A DNA stretch of 64,000 nt from Kaistia dalseonensis. Its GTDB lineage: Bacteria; Pseudomonadota; Alphaproteobacteria; Rhizobiales; Kaistiaceae. Of the stretch, positions 1-9,959 are shown piece after piece (the stretch's first letter is position 1; every line of letters begins with the position of its first letter). The notes below the pieces were generated by a model, which was given only the letters and a program-made list of their open reading frames with translations, was not told the DNA's origin and ran no database searches. The stretch spans positions 682,001 through 746,000 of the forward strand of contig NZ_JAUSVO010000001.1 of the NCBI RefSeq assembly GCF_030814715.1. Reading direction: 5' to 3'. Made by a program: the position numbers and the translations under genes.

Positions 1-1592
1 CTTCCCGACGGGCCATCGGCCACGGTGATGAAATCCTTGACGCGCTTGTTGTAGATGGTGAGCTGGCGGAAGCCGATCAGCGTGATGTCGGGCACGTCGT
101 GCGCGATGATCACCTGCAACTGGTTGAAGAGCTCGACGCGCTTGGCCGGATCGTTCTCGATCGCCGCCTGCTCGAGGATCTTGTCGACTTCCGGGTTTGA
201 ATAGCCCGAGCCGTTCGAGAACGGCACGCCCTTCTTGAAGTTCTTCGACCAATAGAGGCGCTGCACGCCGATCGTCGGATCGAATGTGTTGCCCATGCCG
301 TTGGTGACAAAGTCGAAATCGCGATCCGTATAGACGCGCTTCAGCCAGCTGGGCACGTCCTGCCCGCGCAGCACGACCTTGATGCCGACCTTGCCGAGGC
401 TGTCGCGGACATATTCGCCGATGCGCGTATAGGTGTCGCCATAGGGCATGACGTCATGCTCGACGGTGAAGCGGACGCCATCGGCGCCGCGCGGATAGCC
501 GGCCTCGTCGAGCAGCCGCTCCGCTTCCTTCAGGTCGTAGCCATAGACGGGCGTGGCGGGATTGTAGAATTTCTTGAGCAGCGGGCTGATGGGCCCGGTC
601 GCCGGGATGCCGTAGCCATAGAAGGCGATGTCGATGACCTTCTGCCGGTCGATCGCATGGGCGACTGCCTGGCGAACCTTCAGATCCTTGAAATATCTGC
701 TGTCGAGGTTGAACTCGATCCGGTAGACCGTTGGCGAATAGTCCGCGCCGCGATCGTCGACGCCGATATTCGGCAGTTCCTTGATGCGCTCGATTTCCGA
801 GAGCGAGACGGGCGTATCCGGCGCGAGATCGACCTCGCCGGCCTCGATCGCCGCAAGGCGGGCGCTCGCATCGGGAATGAACTTCACGACGATGCGGTCT
901 AGATAGGGCCTCGGCGCGTCCCAATAGTCCGGATTGCGCTCGAGGATGATGTGGCTGCCGACCACCCATTCCTTGAACTTGAACGGGCCGGTGCCGATCG
1001 GCGCGCGGCCGTTCGGGTTGCCGGGAAAATCGGTGGTGCCCTCATAGACATGCTTTGGCACGATCGGAGATTCACTCGCCTGCAGCGCGCCGAGAAGATA
1101 GGGCGCGGGATGGGAGAGCTTGATCACCGCCGTATGGTCGTCCGGCGTCAGCACTTCGGTCACGCTGGAGAAAGTGGCGCGGCCGCGCGGATGCACCTGC
1201 CTCGGCGTCAGGATCGAGAAGGCGACGTCGGCCGAGGTGAAGGGCTGGTCGTCATGCCATTTCACGCCCTCGCGGAGCGTGAAGGTATATTCGAGCCCGT
1301 CCGGCGAGACCGACCAGGCGGTCGCGAGCTGCGGGATCGGCGCGAAGGTATCGAGATCATAGGCGAGCAGGCCTTCGGTGATCTTCGGGCTGACCCGCGT
1401 GGTCGGTCCGGCCGTATGCGCCAGCGTCAGCAGGGTCGGCGGCTCGGGCTGGACCAGGAAGTTCAGCGTGCCGCCGCTCACCGGCGCACTCTCCGCGCCA
1501 TAGGCCGGTGCGATCCGCGCGGCCGGGAGCGCGATCGTCGCCACGCCGAGCATCAGGGCCTTTGCGAAGTCGCGCCGGGACAGTGAGGACAT
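1..1592 (-). CDS. Family-5 ABC transporter substrate-binding protein, C-terminus cut by window edge
   Basis: Periplasmic solute-binding protein of the oligopeptide/nickel (SBP_bac_5) family; about 530 codons are visible and the reading frame is still open at base 1, so the C-terminus lies outside. I start it at the ATG at 1592 because the protein then opens with a twin-arginine signal (SLSRRDFAKALML) and an Ala-rich stretch; longer versions of this frame run into the upstream non-coding region. Family hallmarks are VSPDGLEYTFTLREGVKWH and HPRGRATF in the N-terminal lobe and DPTIGVQRLYWSKNFKKG near the end. It is clearly paralogous to the proteins at 10269 and 19944. It is divergent from the flavin monooxygenase at 1959, which suggests shared regulation and an organosulfur or peptide-like ligand (inference). 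Its own permeases are not adjacent; the only set nearby is at 6040-9959. Confidence 0.93.
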   Translation of the reverse strand, partial: MSSLSRRDFAKALMLGVATIALPAARIAPAYGAESAPVSGGTLNFLVQPEPPTLLTLAHTAGPTTRVSPKITEGLLAYDLDTFAPIPQLATAWSVSPDGLEYTFTLREGVKWHDDQPFTSADVAFSILTPRQVHPRGRATFSSVTEVLTPDDHTAVIKLSHPAPYLLGALQASESPIVPKHVYEGTTDFPGNPNGRAPIGTGPFKFKEWVVGSHIILERNPDYWDAPRPYLDRIVVKFIPDASARLAAIEAGEVDLAPDTPVSLSEIERIKELPNIGVDDRGADYSPTVYRIEFNLDSRYFKDLKVRQAVAHAIDRQKVIDIAFYGYGIPATGPISPLLKKFYNPATPVYGYDLKEAERLLDEAGYPRGADGVRFTVEHDVMPYGDTYTRIGEYVRDSLGKVGIKVVLRGQDVPSWLKRVYTDRDFDFVTNGMGNTFDPTIGVQRLYWSKNFKKGVPFSNGSGYSNPEVDKILEQAAIENDPAKRVELFNQLQVIIAHDVPDITLIGFRQLTIYNKRVKDFITVADGPSG

Positions 1593-1958
1593 CGATCTCT
1601 CCGAAACAGGTGAGGCCGCCGAGCGCAGCCGATATGCTTCGTTTTCGAGCCGAGGGCAGGGTAAGTCGACTGAAAAAATATTGTCGTTGGCCATGCGAAT
1701 GCTTGCTGGCCGAGGTCATCCATTCTCCATTTCATTCTCCCGTGAGTATCGTTGACCCGAGATCGGCCTGGGCGGGCAAGAGTTGCGCGCGGCGGCCGCG
1801 ATCGGCGCCGCAAACGTCTTCGGCGACCGCTCCGGTGGCGTTCAACAGCGCCGTTTCTTCTGCCTATAAATCACCGGAAACCGCCCGTGACTGGCGCGAA
1901 GACCTCGCAGCCGGCATTGTCGCAACGGGCGGGCCGCACATGAATTCCGGAGAGCCGC
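1593..1958. promoter_or_regulatory. Divergent intergenic region, 366 bases
   Basis: This region separates two divergently transcribed genes and shows no convincing coding frame. It contains an A/T-rich patch at 1668-1686; read on the minus strand it is CGACAATATTTTTTCAG, ending about 76 bases before the minus-strand start codon. A near copy of its core (ACAATATTTT) occurs at 23249-23258 upstream of another flavin monooxygenase. A regulator-binding or promoter role is an inference from position and recurrence. Confidence 0.45.
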
Positions 1959-3125
1959 ATGTCCGTCATCGCCGAAGCCGCCGCGCCGCGTTTCCCGAGC
2001 CCCTTCGATTTCCCCGATAGTCCGCTGTCTGAGGCCGCGCGCCAGCCGCTGATGCTCGGCGCGTTCCTGAACCTGCAGGACATCAACATCTCCTCGCATC
2101 CGACCAGCAACAGCTGGACCTTCGACTACAATGCCGAGATCGTCCGCCTCTCCGACGAGCTTGGCTTCGAGCTCGCCTTCAGCCGCACGCAATGGCTGCC
2201 CAAGGGCGGCTATGACGGCGAAGCCTCGCTCGATGCGTTCGTCGCGCTCGGCGCCATGGCGGCGATCACCAGGCGCATCCTGCTGATCTCGACCATGCAC
2301 GTCCTCTACGGTCCGCTGCATCCGCTCCACATCGCCAAATATGGCGCGACGCTGGATCACATCGCCAAGGGGCGCTGGGGCATCAACATCGTGACGGGCC
2401 ATCGCTCTGTCGAGCACGAGATGTTCGGCTGGCAGCGCATCGAGCACGACCAGCGCTACGCCATGACGGCCGAGCTCTTCGACGTCCTGCAGCATCTCTG
2501 GTCTGACGACGAGAATTACTCCTATGACGGCAAGCTCTCGCCCTGGAAGCTGCACAACGCCTTCATCACGCCGAAGCCCGCCTTCGGCCGCCCGATCCTC
2601 GTCAACGCGACCGGTTCTCCGGCCGGCATCGACTTCGCAGCGCATTATTCGGACCTCGTCTTCATTACCTCGCCGGGCGGCGCGCATATCGACAGTGCGC
2701 TCGATACTTTGCCGGCGCATATCGGTCGCATCCGCGCGGCAGCCGCGGCGGCGGGCCGGCCGATCAAGACGCTGATCAACCCGATCATCATCAGCCGCGA
2801 TACTGAGGCGGAAGCGAACGCCTATGCCCAAGCGATCGTCGCCGGCAAGCCGGTCGCGACCAGCCAGGGCTTCTCGCCCCAGGCCTATGACAGCGACGCC
2901 CATGCCTGGCGCGGCCGCCTCGATCCGAGCCACAAGCAGGGTCTCGGCCTCGGCGGCAATATCGAGATCATCGGCACGCCGGAACAGGTGGTGGACAAGC
3001 TCGTCGCCCTGCACAAGACCGGCATCGATGGCGTGCAACTGAGCTTCTACGACTTCGCGCCCGACCTCGAATATTTCGGCGCCCGCGTGCTGCCCCTGCT
3101 CAAGCAGGCGGGCCTGCGGGTTTAG
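1959..3125 (+). CDS. LLM-class flavin-dependent monooxygenase, SfnG/SsuD-like
   Basis: 388 aa FMNH2-dependent monooxygenase of the bacterial luciferase-like (LLM) superfamily, a (beta/alpha)8 barrel enzyme that typically oxidises sulfones or sulfonates using reduced flavin from a separate reductase. Visible signatures are SWTFDYN (residues 52-58), shared with dimethylsulfone monooxygenase SfnG, LPKGGYDGE (80-88) and the core strand GRWGINIVTG (138-147). The C-terminus carries the usual NIEIIGTPEQVVDKL segment. A 393-aa paralogue lies at 11934, with the same motifs and similar length. It is divergent from the binding protein at 1592. The cytoplasmic flavin reductase at 17820-18386 could supply FMNH2. 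The exact substrate cannot be read from sequence; sulfone or sulfonate oxidation is inferred. Confidence 0.9.
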   Translation: MSVIAEAAAPRFPSPFDFPDSPLSEAARQPLMLGAFLNLQDINISSHPTSNSWTFDYNAEIVRLSDELGFELAFSRTQWLPKGGYDGEASLDAFVALGAMAAITRRILLISTMHVLYGPLHPLHIAKYGATLDHIAKGRWGINIVTGHRSVEHEMFGWQRIEHDQRYAMTAELFDVLQHLWSDDENYSYDGKLSPWKLHNAFITPKPAFGRPILVNATGSPAGIDFAAHYSDLVFITSPGGAHIDSALDTLPAHIGRIRAAAAAAGRPIKTLINPIIISRDTEAEANAYAQAIVAGKPVATSQGFSPQAYDSDAHAWRGRLDPSHKQGLGLGGNIEIIGTPEQVVDKLVALHKTGIDGVQLSFYDFAPDLEYFGARVLPLLKQAGLRV

Positions 3126-4245
3126 GGGGCGAAAGAGGGGGCCGCGCTGGACGCGTATGACGGTGCAGGCGGCAGGGCCAAGGCTCCGTCTCAACCCGCC
3201 CGCAAGGGGCGGGTTCAGCGGAGCGTGGGGTTTCGTTCGGGCGCCACGCGAACTCGCCACAGACCGTCATCCCGGGCGGAGCGCAGCGGAGACCCGGGAT
3301 CCATGCAGCCTGAGCGGTTTTTCTTTCACTCCCAATTCCTCGGCTGAATGGGTCCCCGCTTTCGCGGGGATGACGGCGCTGGAGGGGGGATGGTGCAAGC
3401 CAAGCATGACGGCGCAGGCGGCAGGGCGTAGCTCCCCTTAACCCGCCCCTTGCGGGCGGGTCGAAAGTGCGGAGCACTTTCGGGGCGGGGTTAGCCTTGG
3501 CGAAGCCGAGGCGTTCTTGTCTCGAGCCGGTCTTGACGGCTCCGTGTCCGGCCCCTGCAACCCGACCCCGCCCCAAAACCGCTCTGCGGTTTTGACCCGC
3601 CCGCAAGGGGCGGGTTAAGTGGAGCGTGGGGGGGCGTTCGGGGGCTACGCCCAACCCGGCCACAGGCCGTCATCCCGGGCGGAGCGGACTCCCAATGCCT
3701 CGGCTGAATGGGTCCCCGCTTTCGCGGGGATGACGGCGCTGGAGGGGGTGATGGTGCAAGCCAAGCATGACGGCGCAGGCGGCAGGGCGTAGCTCCCCTT
3801 AACCCGCCCCTGGAGGGCGGGCCGAAAGTGCAAAGCACTTTCGGGGCGGGGGTAGCTTCGGCCCTTGCCGAAGCGTGCTTGGCGGTTGGTGTCGGCGGAT
3901 GTCGGCACGGACAGGCGCCGGTCCGATCAACGCGCCCCCCTCCCCAAAACCGCTTTGCGGTTTTGACCCTCCCTCAGGGGGAGGGTTTGGATCGAGCTTG
4001 GGGTGACGCTTGTTGTCCAACATCTGAGCCGTCATGCCCGCACGTGTTGCGGGCGTCCACGTCTTGCCTGCGGTCGGTGTGTGGCGAGGCGAAGGACAGG
4101 AAGGCGTGGATGGCCGGGACAAACCCGGCCACAGGCCGTCATCCCGGGCGGAGCGGACGACCGGGCGTTCCTTGAAACCAGCCAGAACCCGGGCGCGATC
4201 CGTCGCGGGGAGGAGAGGCTGTGTCTGCGCTGGGTCGTGCCGACG
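3126..4245. repeat. 1.1-kb non-coding block of nested direct and palindromic repeats
   Basis: No credible gene is present. The block is built from recurring modules. A roughly 165-base segment beginning at 3331 recurs at 3691 with few differences (offset 360). A second segment, 3193-3290, recurs at about 3595-3690 (offset about 401). Each contains short perfect hairpins: AACCCGCCC/GGGCGGGTT (3193-3215), GTCCCCGC/GCGGGGAT (3352-3373 and 3712-3733), CGAAAGTGC/GCACTTTCG (3462-3482, longer at 3822-3844), and CCCGGG-centred elements near 3267, 3670 and 4139. These resemble the dispersed palindromic intergenic elements of alphaproteobacterial chromosomes. Spacers are irregular, so it is not a CRISPR array. 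It follows the 3125 stop and lies beyond the 3' end of the Rrf2 gene, so both flanking genes converge on it. Confidence 0.8.
3193..3215. terminator. GC-rich hairpin downstream of the LLM monooxygenase gene
   Basis: A perfect 9-bp stem (AACCCGCCC with GGGCGGGTT, 5-base loop) lies 68 bases after the stop codon at 3125. No clear T-run follows, so it may be a weak terminator or simply the first unit of the repeat block, in which the same hairpin recurs near 3595. Confidence 0.35.
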
Positions 4246-4698
4246 CTAGATCTGGTACACGAAGGCGACCTTGTTGTCGCTTTCGCTGCCCAGGTCGCGC
4301 ATTTCGGCGAGCGTGCGATGGTCGAGCACGTCGGCGATCGCCTGGCGCACTTCGAGCATCATGTGCCGAACCTGGCAGGTGATCTCGTCGCAATCATCGC
4401 ACGGCTCGTAGCGCGTGCGGCTGGCGCAGGAAATCGGGGCGAGGGGGCCGTCGAGGACGCGGATGATCTGGCCGACCTTGATCTCGGTCGCGGCCCGCGC
4501 GAGGCGATAGCCGCCGCCCTTGCCCTTGCGGCTGGTGACGAAGCCCGCATTGCGGAGTTCGCCCAATATGGCGTCGAGAAACTTCTTCGGGATGTTGTTG
4601 GCCGTCGCGATATCGCTGACGAGCGCCAATTCACCCTGAGGAATCTGCGCGAGATAGACGAGGGCCTTGAGGCCGTATTTGCCCTTCTTGGTCAGCAT
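4246..4698 (-). CDS. Rrf2-family transcriptional regulator with four clustered cysteines
   Basis: 150 aa winged-helix regulator of the Rrf2 family (IscR, NsrR, CymR relatives). The start at 4698 gives the canonical opening MLTKKGKYGLKAL; an in-frame ATG at 4800 would add 34 non-conserved residues. The wing motif SRKGKGGGYRLAR lies at residues 56-68. Cysteines C91, C100, C103 and C108 sit where Fe-S members such as IscR place cluster ligands (C92, C98, C104), though the spacing differs, so cluster binding is plausible but unproven. It lies between the repeat block and the aldo/keto reductase operon and is transcribed alone. Given the surrounding organosulfur genes, control of sulfur or redox metabolism is an inference. 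Confidence 0.92.
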   Translation of the reverse strand: MLTKKGKYGLKALVYLAQIPQGELALVSDIATANNIPKKFLDAILGELRNAGFVTSRKGKGGGYRLARAATEIKVGQIIRVLDGPLAPISCASRTRYEPCDDCDEITCQVRHMMLEVRQAIADVLDHRTLAEMRDLGSESDNKVAFVYQI

Positions 4699-4855
4699 GA
4701 TGCTCGGCGCACGATCCCGTCCGGAGGCGGTCGGCCCGACGGACTGTCTGAGAATTTCGTTCGGGAACCGTATTTCAGGTCGAACCGGTTTCTTAGACAT
4801 AATTTCTATCGGCCAGATATACAAGCAGGCTGGAGCCGGGATCAACGCTGAGCGA

Positions 4856-4885
4856 GAGATGGCCGCAACAGGGCGCGGCCATCTC
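4856..4885 (-). terminator. Hairpin, probable 3' end of the dpp/aldo-keto reductase operon
   Basis: A perfect 11-bp inverted repeat (GAGATGGCCGC and GCGGCCATCTC, 8-base loop) lies about 50 bases beyond the stop codon of the aldo/keto reductase and before the Rrf2 gene. No long T-tract follows on the minus strand, so it is a terminator-like or RNA-stabilising stem rather than a textbook terminator. Confidence 0.5.
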
Positions 4886-4933
4886 GGTTCAATGGAGATT
4901 TAGCGAGCGCATCAGGCGGATCGGTCGACGACG

Positions 4934-6007
4934 TCAGGCGCCGACTGCCTGCTTGACCGGGCGCACGAAGGGCACGACGGGCGAGGCGCCGCCGGCAGCG
5001 ATGCGCGGCACGCGGCCCTCGACCGGATGGCTCGGATCGTTGAAGCCATGCGTCGAGGCGTGGCCGGTCGTGACCAGCCTGTCGACCAGCGCCTCGTCCT
5101 CGGCGGTCAGGCGGATGTCGAGCGCCTTCACATAGCCGTCCCACTGCTCTTCGGTGCGCGGACCGGCGATCGCGGCGGTGACGATCTGATTGTTCAGCAC
5201 CCAGGCGAGCGCGAAATCGGCGCTCGAAATGCCACGCGCCTCGGCGTGCGCACGGATCTGCTGCGCGATCTGGAGCGATTCCGGACGGAATTCCGTCTCG
5301 AGGATGCGCTTGTCGTTGCGGCCGGCGCGCGTATCGGCGGCCGGTGCCGAAGCGGGATCATACTTGCCCGTCAGCACGCCGCGGGCGAGCGGGCTGTAGG
5401 AGACGACGCCGAGGCCGTAATAGGCGGCGGCCGGGAGTTGCTCGGCTTCCGCGGTGCGGTTGACGATGTTGTAGAGCGGCTGGCTTGCCACCGGCCGGTC
5501 GATGCCGAATTCGTCCGCCAGATGCGCGACTTCGGCGATGCGCCAGGCGCGGAAGTTCGAGACGCCGAAATAGCGCAGCTTGCCGTCGCGGATCAGGTCG
5601 GCAATGGCGCGCACGGCTTCGCCGAGTGGCGCGTCGAAGACGGCCCGGTGGAAGTAGAGGATGTCGATATAGTCGGTGCCGAGCCGGCGCAGGCTGTTCT
5701 CGACCGTCTGGATGATCCATTTGCGCGAATGGCCGCCGAGATTGGGGCCCTTCTTGTGCGAATTGACGAACTTCGTCGCCACGACCCAGTCGTCGCGGTT
5801 CGACTTGATACCGCGGCCCGTCACTTCCTCCGAGACGCCGTCGCCATAGACGTCGGCGGTATCGATGAAATTGATGCCCTGGTCATGCGCCTTGGCGATG
5901 ATGCGGTGGGCGGTGGCCTCGTCGGCGGGGCCGCCGAACATCATCGTGCCGAGCGAGAGCGGCGAGACCTTCAGCGCGCTGCGGCCGAGATAGCGATAGT
6001 CAACCAT
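4934..6007 (-). CDS. Aldo/keto reductase
   Basis: 357 aa NADPH-dependent oxidoreductase of the aldo/keto reductase superfamily, a TIM barrel that reduces aldehydes or ketones. The catalytic tetrad is visible as D49 and Y54 (DTADVYGD), K79 (ATKF) and H120 (LYFHR). The conserved FGVSNF and SYSPLARGVLTGKYD segments confirm the YajO/Tas-like group. It is the last gene of the minus-strand operon and starts 32 bases after the DppF-like ATPase stop, so it is probably co-transcribed with the peptide-type importer. A role in reducing a carbonyl product released from the imported compound is inferred. C-terminal residues after about 330 are not conserved-looking. Confidence 0.93.
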   Translation of the reverse strand: MVDYRYLGRSALKVSPLSLGTMMFGGPADEATAHRIIAKAHDQGINFIDTADVYGDGVSEEVTGRGIKSNRDDWVVATKFVNSHKKGPNLGGHSRKWIIQTVENSLRRLGTDYIDILYFHRAVFDAPLGEAVRAIADLIRDGKLRYFGVSNFRAWRIAEVAHLADEFGIDRPVASQPLYNIVNRTAEAEQLPAAAYYGLGVVSYSPLARGVLTGKYDPASAPAADTRAGRNDKRILETEFRPESLQIAQQIRAHAEARGISSADFALAWVLNNQIVTAAIAGPRTEEQWDGYVKALDIRLTAEDEALVDRLVTTGHASTHGFNDPSHPVEGRVPRIAAGGASPVVPFVRPVKQAVGA

Positions 6008-6039
6008 GGGAGAACTCCAGTTTCAGAAGGCAGGAAGGG

Positions 6040-6958
6040 TCAGGCCGCATCGGCATGGTGGCAGGCCACCTGATGCGTCGGGCCGAAGGATGTGAGCGCC
6101 GGGTCAACGGTGCGGCAGATGTCGGTCGCGAGCGGGCAGCGCGGATGGAAGCGGCAGCCGCTCGGGATATTCTGCGGACTCGGCAGGTCGCCCGAGATCG
6201 GCGCGGCCTGTCGGCGGCGCGACGGATCGGGCACGGCATCCATCAGGGCGCGGGTATAGGGATGTTTCGGCTGTGCCCAGAGGGTCCTGTTGTCGGCGCT
6301 CTCGACGATGCGGCCGAGATACATGACCAGCACGCGATCGGTGAAATAGCGCACCACCGAGAGGTCATGCGAGATGAAGAGATAGGAGAGGCCGAGATCC
6401 TTCTTCATCGAGGAGAGCAGGTTCAGGATTTGCGCCTGGATCGAGAGATCGAGCGCGGAGACCGGCTCGTCGCAGACGACGAGCTCCGGATCGAGGATCA
6501 GTGCGCGCGCGATGCCGATGCGCTGGCGCTGGCCGCCGGAAAACTCATGCGGATAGCGCGAAAGCGCCGTGCGCGGCAGGCCGACGCGGTCGATCAGCGC
6601 CTCGACGCGCTTCGCCCGTTCGGCACGGTTGCCATAGCCGTGGACCACGAGCGGCGCGGTCAGGATATCGCGGATGTTCTGGCGCGGATTGAGCGAGCCG
6701 AACGGGTCCTGGAAGATCATCTGCAGCCGCCGGCGGACCGGGCGTAGCGATCTCTCGCTGATCCTGGTGATGTCTTCCTGCTTGAAGACGATGCTGCCTT
6801 TGGTCGGTGCGACGAGCCGCGTGATCGTCTTGCCGAGCGTCGATTTTCCGCAGCCGGATTCGCCGACGAGGCCGACGGTCTCGCCATCCTCGACGGTGAG
6901 CGAGACATCGTCGACCGCGCGCAGCGTTCCGCTCGGGCCGGCATAATGGGTGTGGAGG

Positions 6959-6981
<23 letters not shown>
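6040..6981 (-). CDS. Opp/Dpp-type ABC transporter ATP-binding protein (DppF-like)
   Basis: 313 aa cytoplasmic ATPase energising the adjacent peptide-type importer. Walker A (GESGCGKSTLGK), signature (FSGGQRQRIGIARAL) and Walker B (LVVCDEPVSALD) are intact, and the C-terminal oligopeptide-transporter extension with GCRFHPRCP is present. The start at 6981 (MSLLAVSDL) is chosen because it opens the ABC domain directly and overlaps the preceding gene by 23 bases; the longer open frame upstream is only the antisense-free shadow of that gene's end. It partners with the 6959-7960 ATPase as the usual D/F heterodimer. Confidence 0.95.
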
Positions 6982-7959
<978 letters not shown>

Positions 7960-7960
<1 letters not shown>

Positions 7961-8973
7961 CAGCGTTCGTCCGTGAAGCGTGGGTTGAGCGCGTCGTTCA
8001 GGCCGTCGCCGATCAGGTTCAGCGCCAGCACGGTGAAGACGATGGCGAGGCCGGGAATGGCGGTGAGGTACCAAGCGGTGCGGAGCAGTTCACGGCCGTC
8101 GCCGATCATCGAGCCCCAGGAGACGAGATTGGGATCGCCGAGGCCCATGAATGAAAGCGCCGATTCCATCAGGATCGCCGAGGCGACCATGACCGACGAG
8201 GTGACGATGATCGGCGGCAGCGCGTTGGGCAGGATTTCGCGGATGATGATGCGAACATGGCCATAGCCGAGGCTGCGCGCCGCCACGACATAGTCCTTCT
8301 CGCGGATGGCGCGGAACTCGGAGCGCACGAGCCGCGCCACGGTCGGCCATGACACGATGCCGACCGCGCCCGTCACGACGGCGACGGATGGCTGGGCGAT
8401 CGCGACCAGCACGACCAGCAGGATGAAGCTCGGCAGCGTCTGCACGATCTCGATGAGCTTGACGAGGACGTCATCGACCCAGCCGCCGAAATAGCCGGCC
8501 GTCGAACCGATGATCAGGCCGACGGCGAGTCCGATTACGGTGGCGACGATGCCGACGAGCAGCGAGATCCGGGCCCCGTGCAGAATGCCGGAAAGGACGT
8601 CGCGGCCGAGCGAGTCGGTGCCGAGCGGATAGGTCGAGTTGGTGCCGGGCCAGATGAAGGGTCGCGCGACCATCGAGAGCGGGTCCTCGGGATAGAGCAC
8701 GGGCGCGAGCAGCGCGGCGGCCACGACGAGGACCAGGAAGATCAGGCCCGTCATGGCATTGGGATTGCGCAGGAAAACCCTGAGCGCGCGGTTCGCCGAC
8801 GTCGTTCCCGTCTCGGCAGAAGCGGTGGTCGCCCTCATCGCGTCCGGGGCATGGACGTTCGACCAGCGTTCCTCATTCGGCGTCGGCGCATCCGGTTTCG
8901 GCGGCGAACGATCATAGGCGAGGGCCGGGTTCAGGACGACCGGCGCGCGCTCGGCGGTATCTGGATTGCTCAT
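7960..8973 (-). CDS. Opp/Dpp-type ABC transporter permease (DppC-like)
   Basis: 337 aa inner-membrane permease with about six transmembrane segments. A long cytoplasmic N-terminus (about 80 residues) precedes the first segment, as is usual for DppC/OppC. The conserved sequence PFIWPGTNSTYPLGTDSLGRD and the EAA-type coupling loop (VAARSLGYGHVRIIIREILPN) identify the family. I use the ATG at 8973, which overlaps the stop of the upstream permease as TGATG; a TTG one codon earlier is possible. It forms the membrane channel with the 8973-9959 product. Confidence 0.94.
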
Positions 8974-9959
8974 CAACGAACTCCGATGCGCGGATCGAGC
9001 CAGGCATGGAGCAGGTCCACGACTGCATTGGCGGCGATCACGACGAGCGAGGAGAGGAGGAGAATGCCGAGAAGGACGGTGAAATCGCGCCCCATCACGG
9101 CCTCGAAGGCGAGGCGGCCGAGGCCAGGCCAGCTATAGACGGTCTCGACGACCACGGCGCCGCCGAGCATGCCGCCGAGATGCATGCCGGCCATCGTCGT
9201 GACCGGCAGCAAGGCGTTGCGGAGGATGTGCCGCGTCGTGATCGTGAAGGGAGAGAGGCCCTTGGCGGCCGCGGTGCGGACATAGTCCTGCGACTTGACC
9301 TCCAGCATCGCCGCACGCGTCAGCCGGGCATAGATCGCGACATAGAACAGCGCCAGCGAGGTCGCCGGCAGGATCATGTAGCGGAGCTGATCGAGGACAG
9401 CATGAAGTCCGGTGAGGTCCGAGCCGATCGTTCCGGAGCCGCCGCTCGGCAGCCAGCCGAGCTTGACCGAGAACAGCACGATCAGCATCAGGCCAATCCA
9501 GAAGCCGGGGATCGAATAGAACAGCAGCGAGAGGACCGAGATGATCCGGTCGGGCAGCTTGCCGGCGAAGACTGCCATGATCGAGCCGAGCGCGAGGCCC
9601 AGGACGACGGCGATCGCCAGCGCGACCAGCATTAGCAGCAGCGTGCCCGGCAGGCGCTGCCCGATCAGTTCGGCGACCGGCATGTTGTAGCGCGGCGAGA
9701 AGCCGAGGCTGAAATGGGCGAGATTGTCCAGATAGGCAAAGAGCCGGTGGAGGATCGGCAAGTCGAGCCCGAAACGTGAGCGCAGCGCCGCGACGGTCTC
9801 CTCCGTCGCCGAACCGGCCTCGCCGGCCATGACGTCGGCAGCGTCGCCAGGTGCGAGCTGCAGCAGGAAGAAGTCGAGGACGATGATCACCAAAATTGTG
9901 GGGATCGCCTGAAGCGCGGTGCGCAGGAGCGCACGCCCTATCCGTCGGTAAGCCGTCAT
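8973..9959 (-). CDS. Opp/Dpp-type ABC transporter permease (DppB-like)
   Basis: 328 aa inner-membrane permease and first gene of the dppBCDF-aldo/keto reductase operon. The N-terminal segment (IPTILVIIVLDFFLLQLAPGDA) with the LAPGD box is the DppB/OppB hallmark, and the EAA loop reads SQDYVRTAAAKGLSPFTITTRHILRN before VETVYSWPGLG. About six membrane helices are expected. No binding protein is encoded in the operon itself; the binding protein at 10269 is transcribed divergently from the same intergenic region and is the natural partner. Confidence 0.94.
   Translation of the reverse strand: MTAYRRIGRALLRTALQAIPTILVIIVLDFFLLQLAPGDAADVMAGEAGSATEETVAALRSRFGLDLPILHRLFAYLDNLAHFSLGFSPRYNMPVAELIGQRLPGTLLLMLVALAIAVVLGLALGSIMAVFAGKLPDRIISVLSLLFYSIPGFWIGLMLIVLFSVKLGWLPSGGSGTIGSDLTGLHAVLDQLRYMILPATSLALFYVAIYARLTRAAMLEVKSQDYVRTAAAKGLSPFTITTRHILRNALLPVTTMAGMHLGGMLGGAVVVETVYSWPGLGRLAFEAVMGRDFTVLLGILLLSSLVVIAANAVVDLLHAWLDPRIGVR

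Noticed and set aside
1593-1958. Sigma-54 (-24/-12) promoter, as in sfn sulfone operons
   Set aside because: A GG...TTGC stretch near 1770-1790 has 13 rather than 10 bases between GG and GC; no good match was found upstream of the other sulfur genes either.
3126-4245. Possible CRISPR array
   Set aside because: Repeat units differ in length, spacers are not unique or regular, and no cas genes are present.
4246-4800. Longer Rrf2 protein starting at ATG 4800
   Set aside because: The extra 34 residues precede the canonical MLTKKGKYGLKAL start and have no family support.
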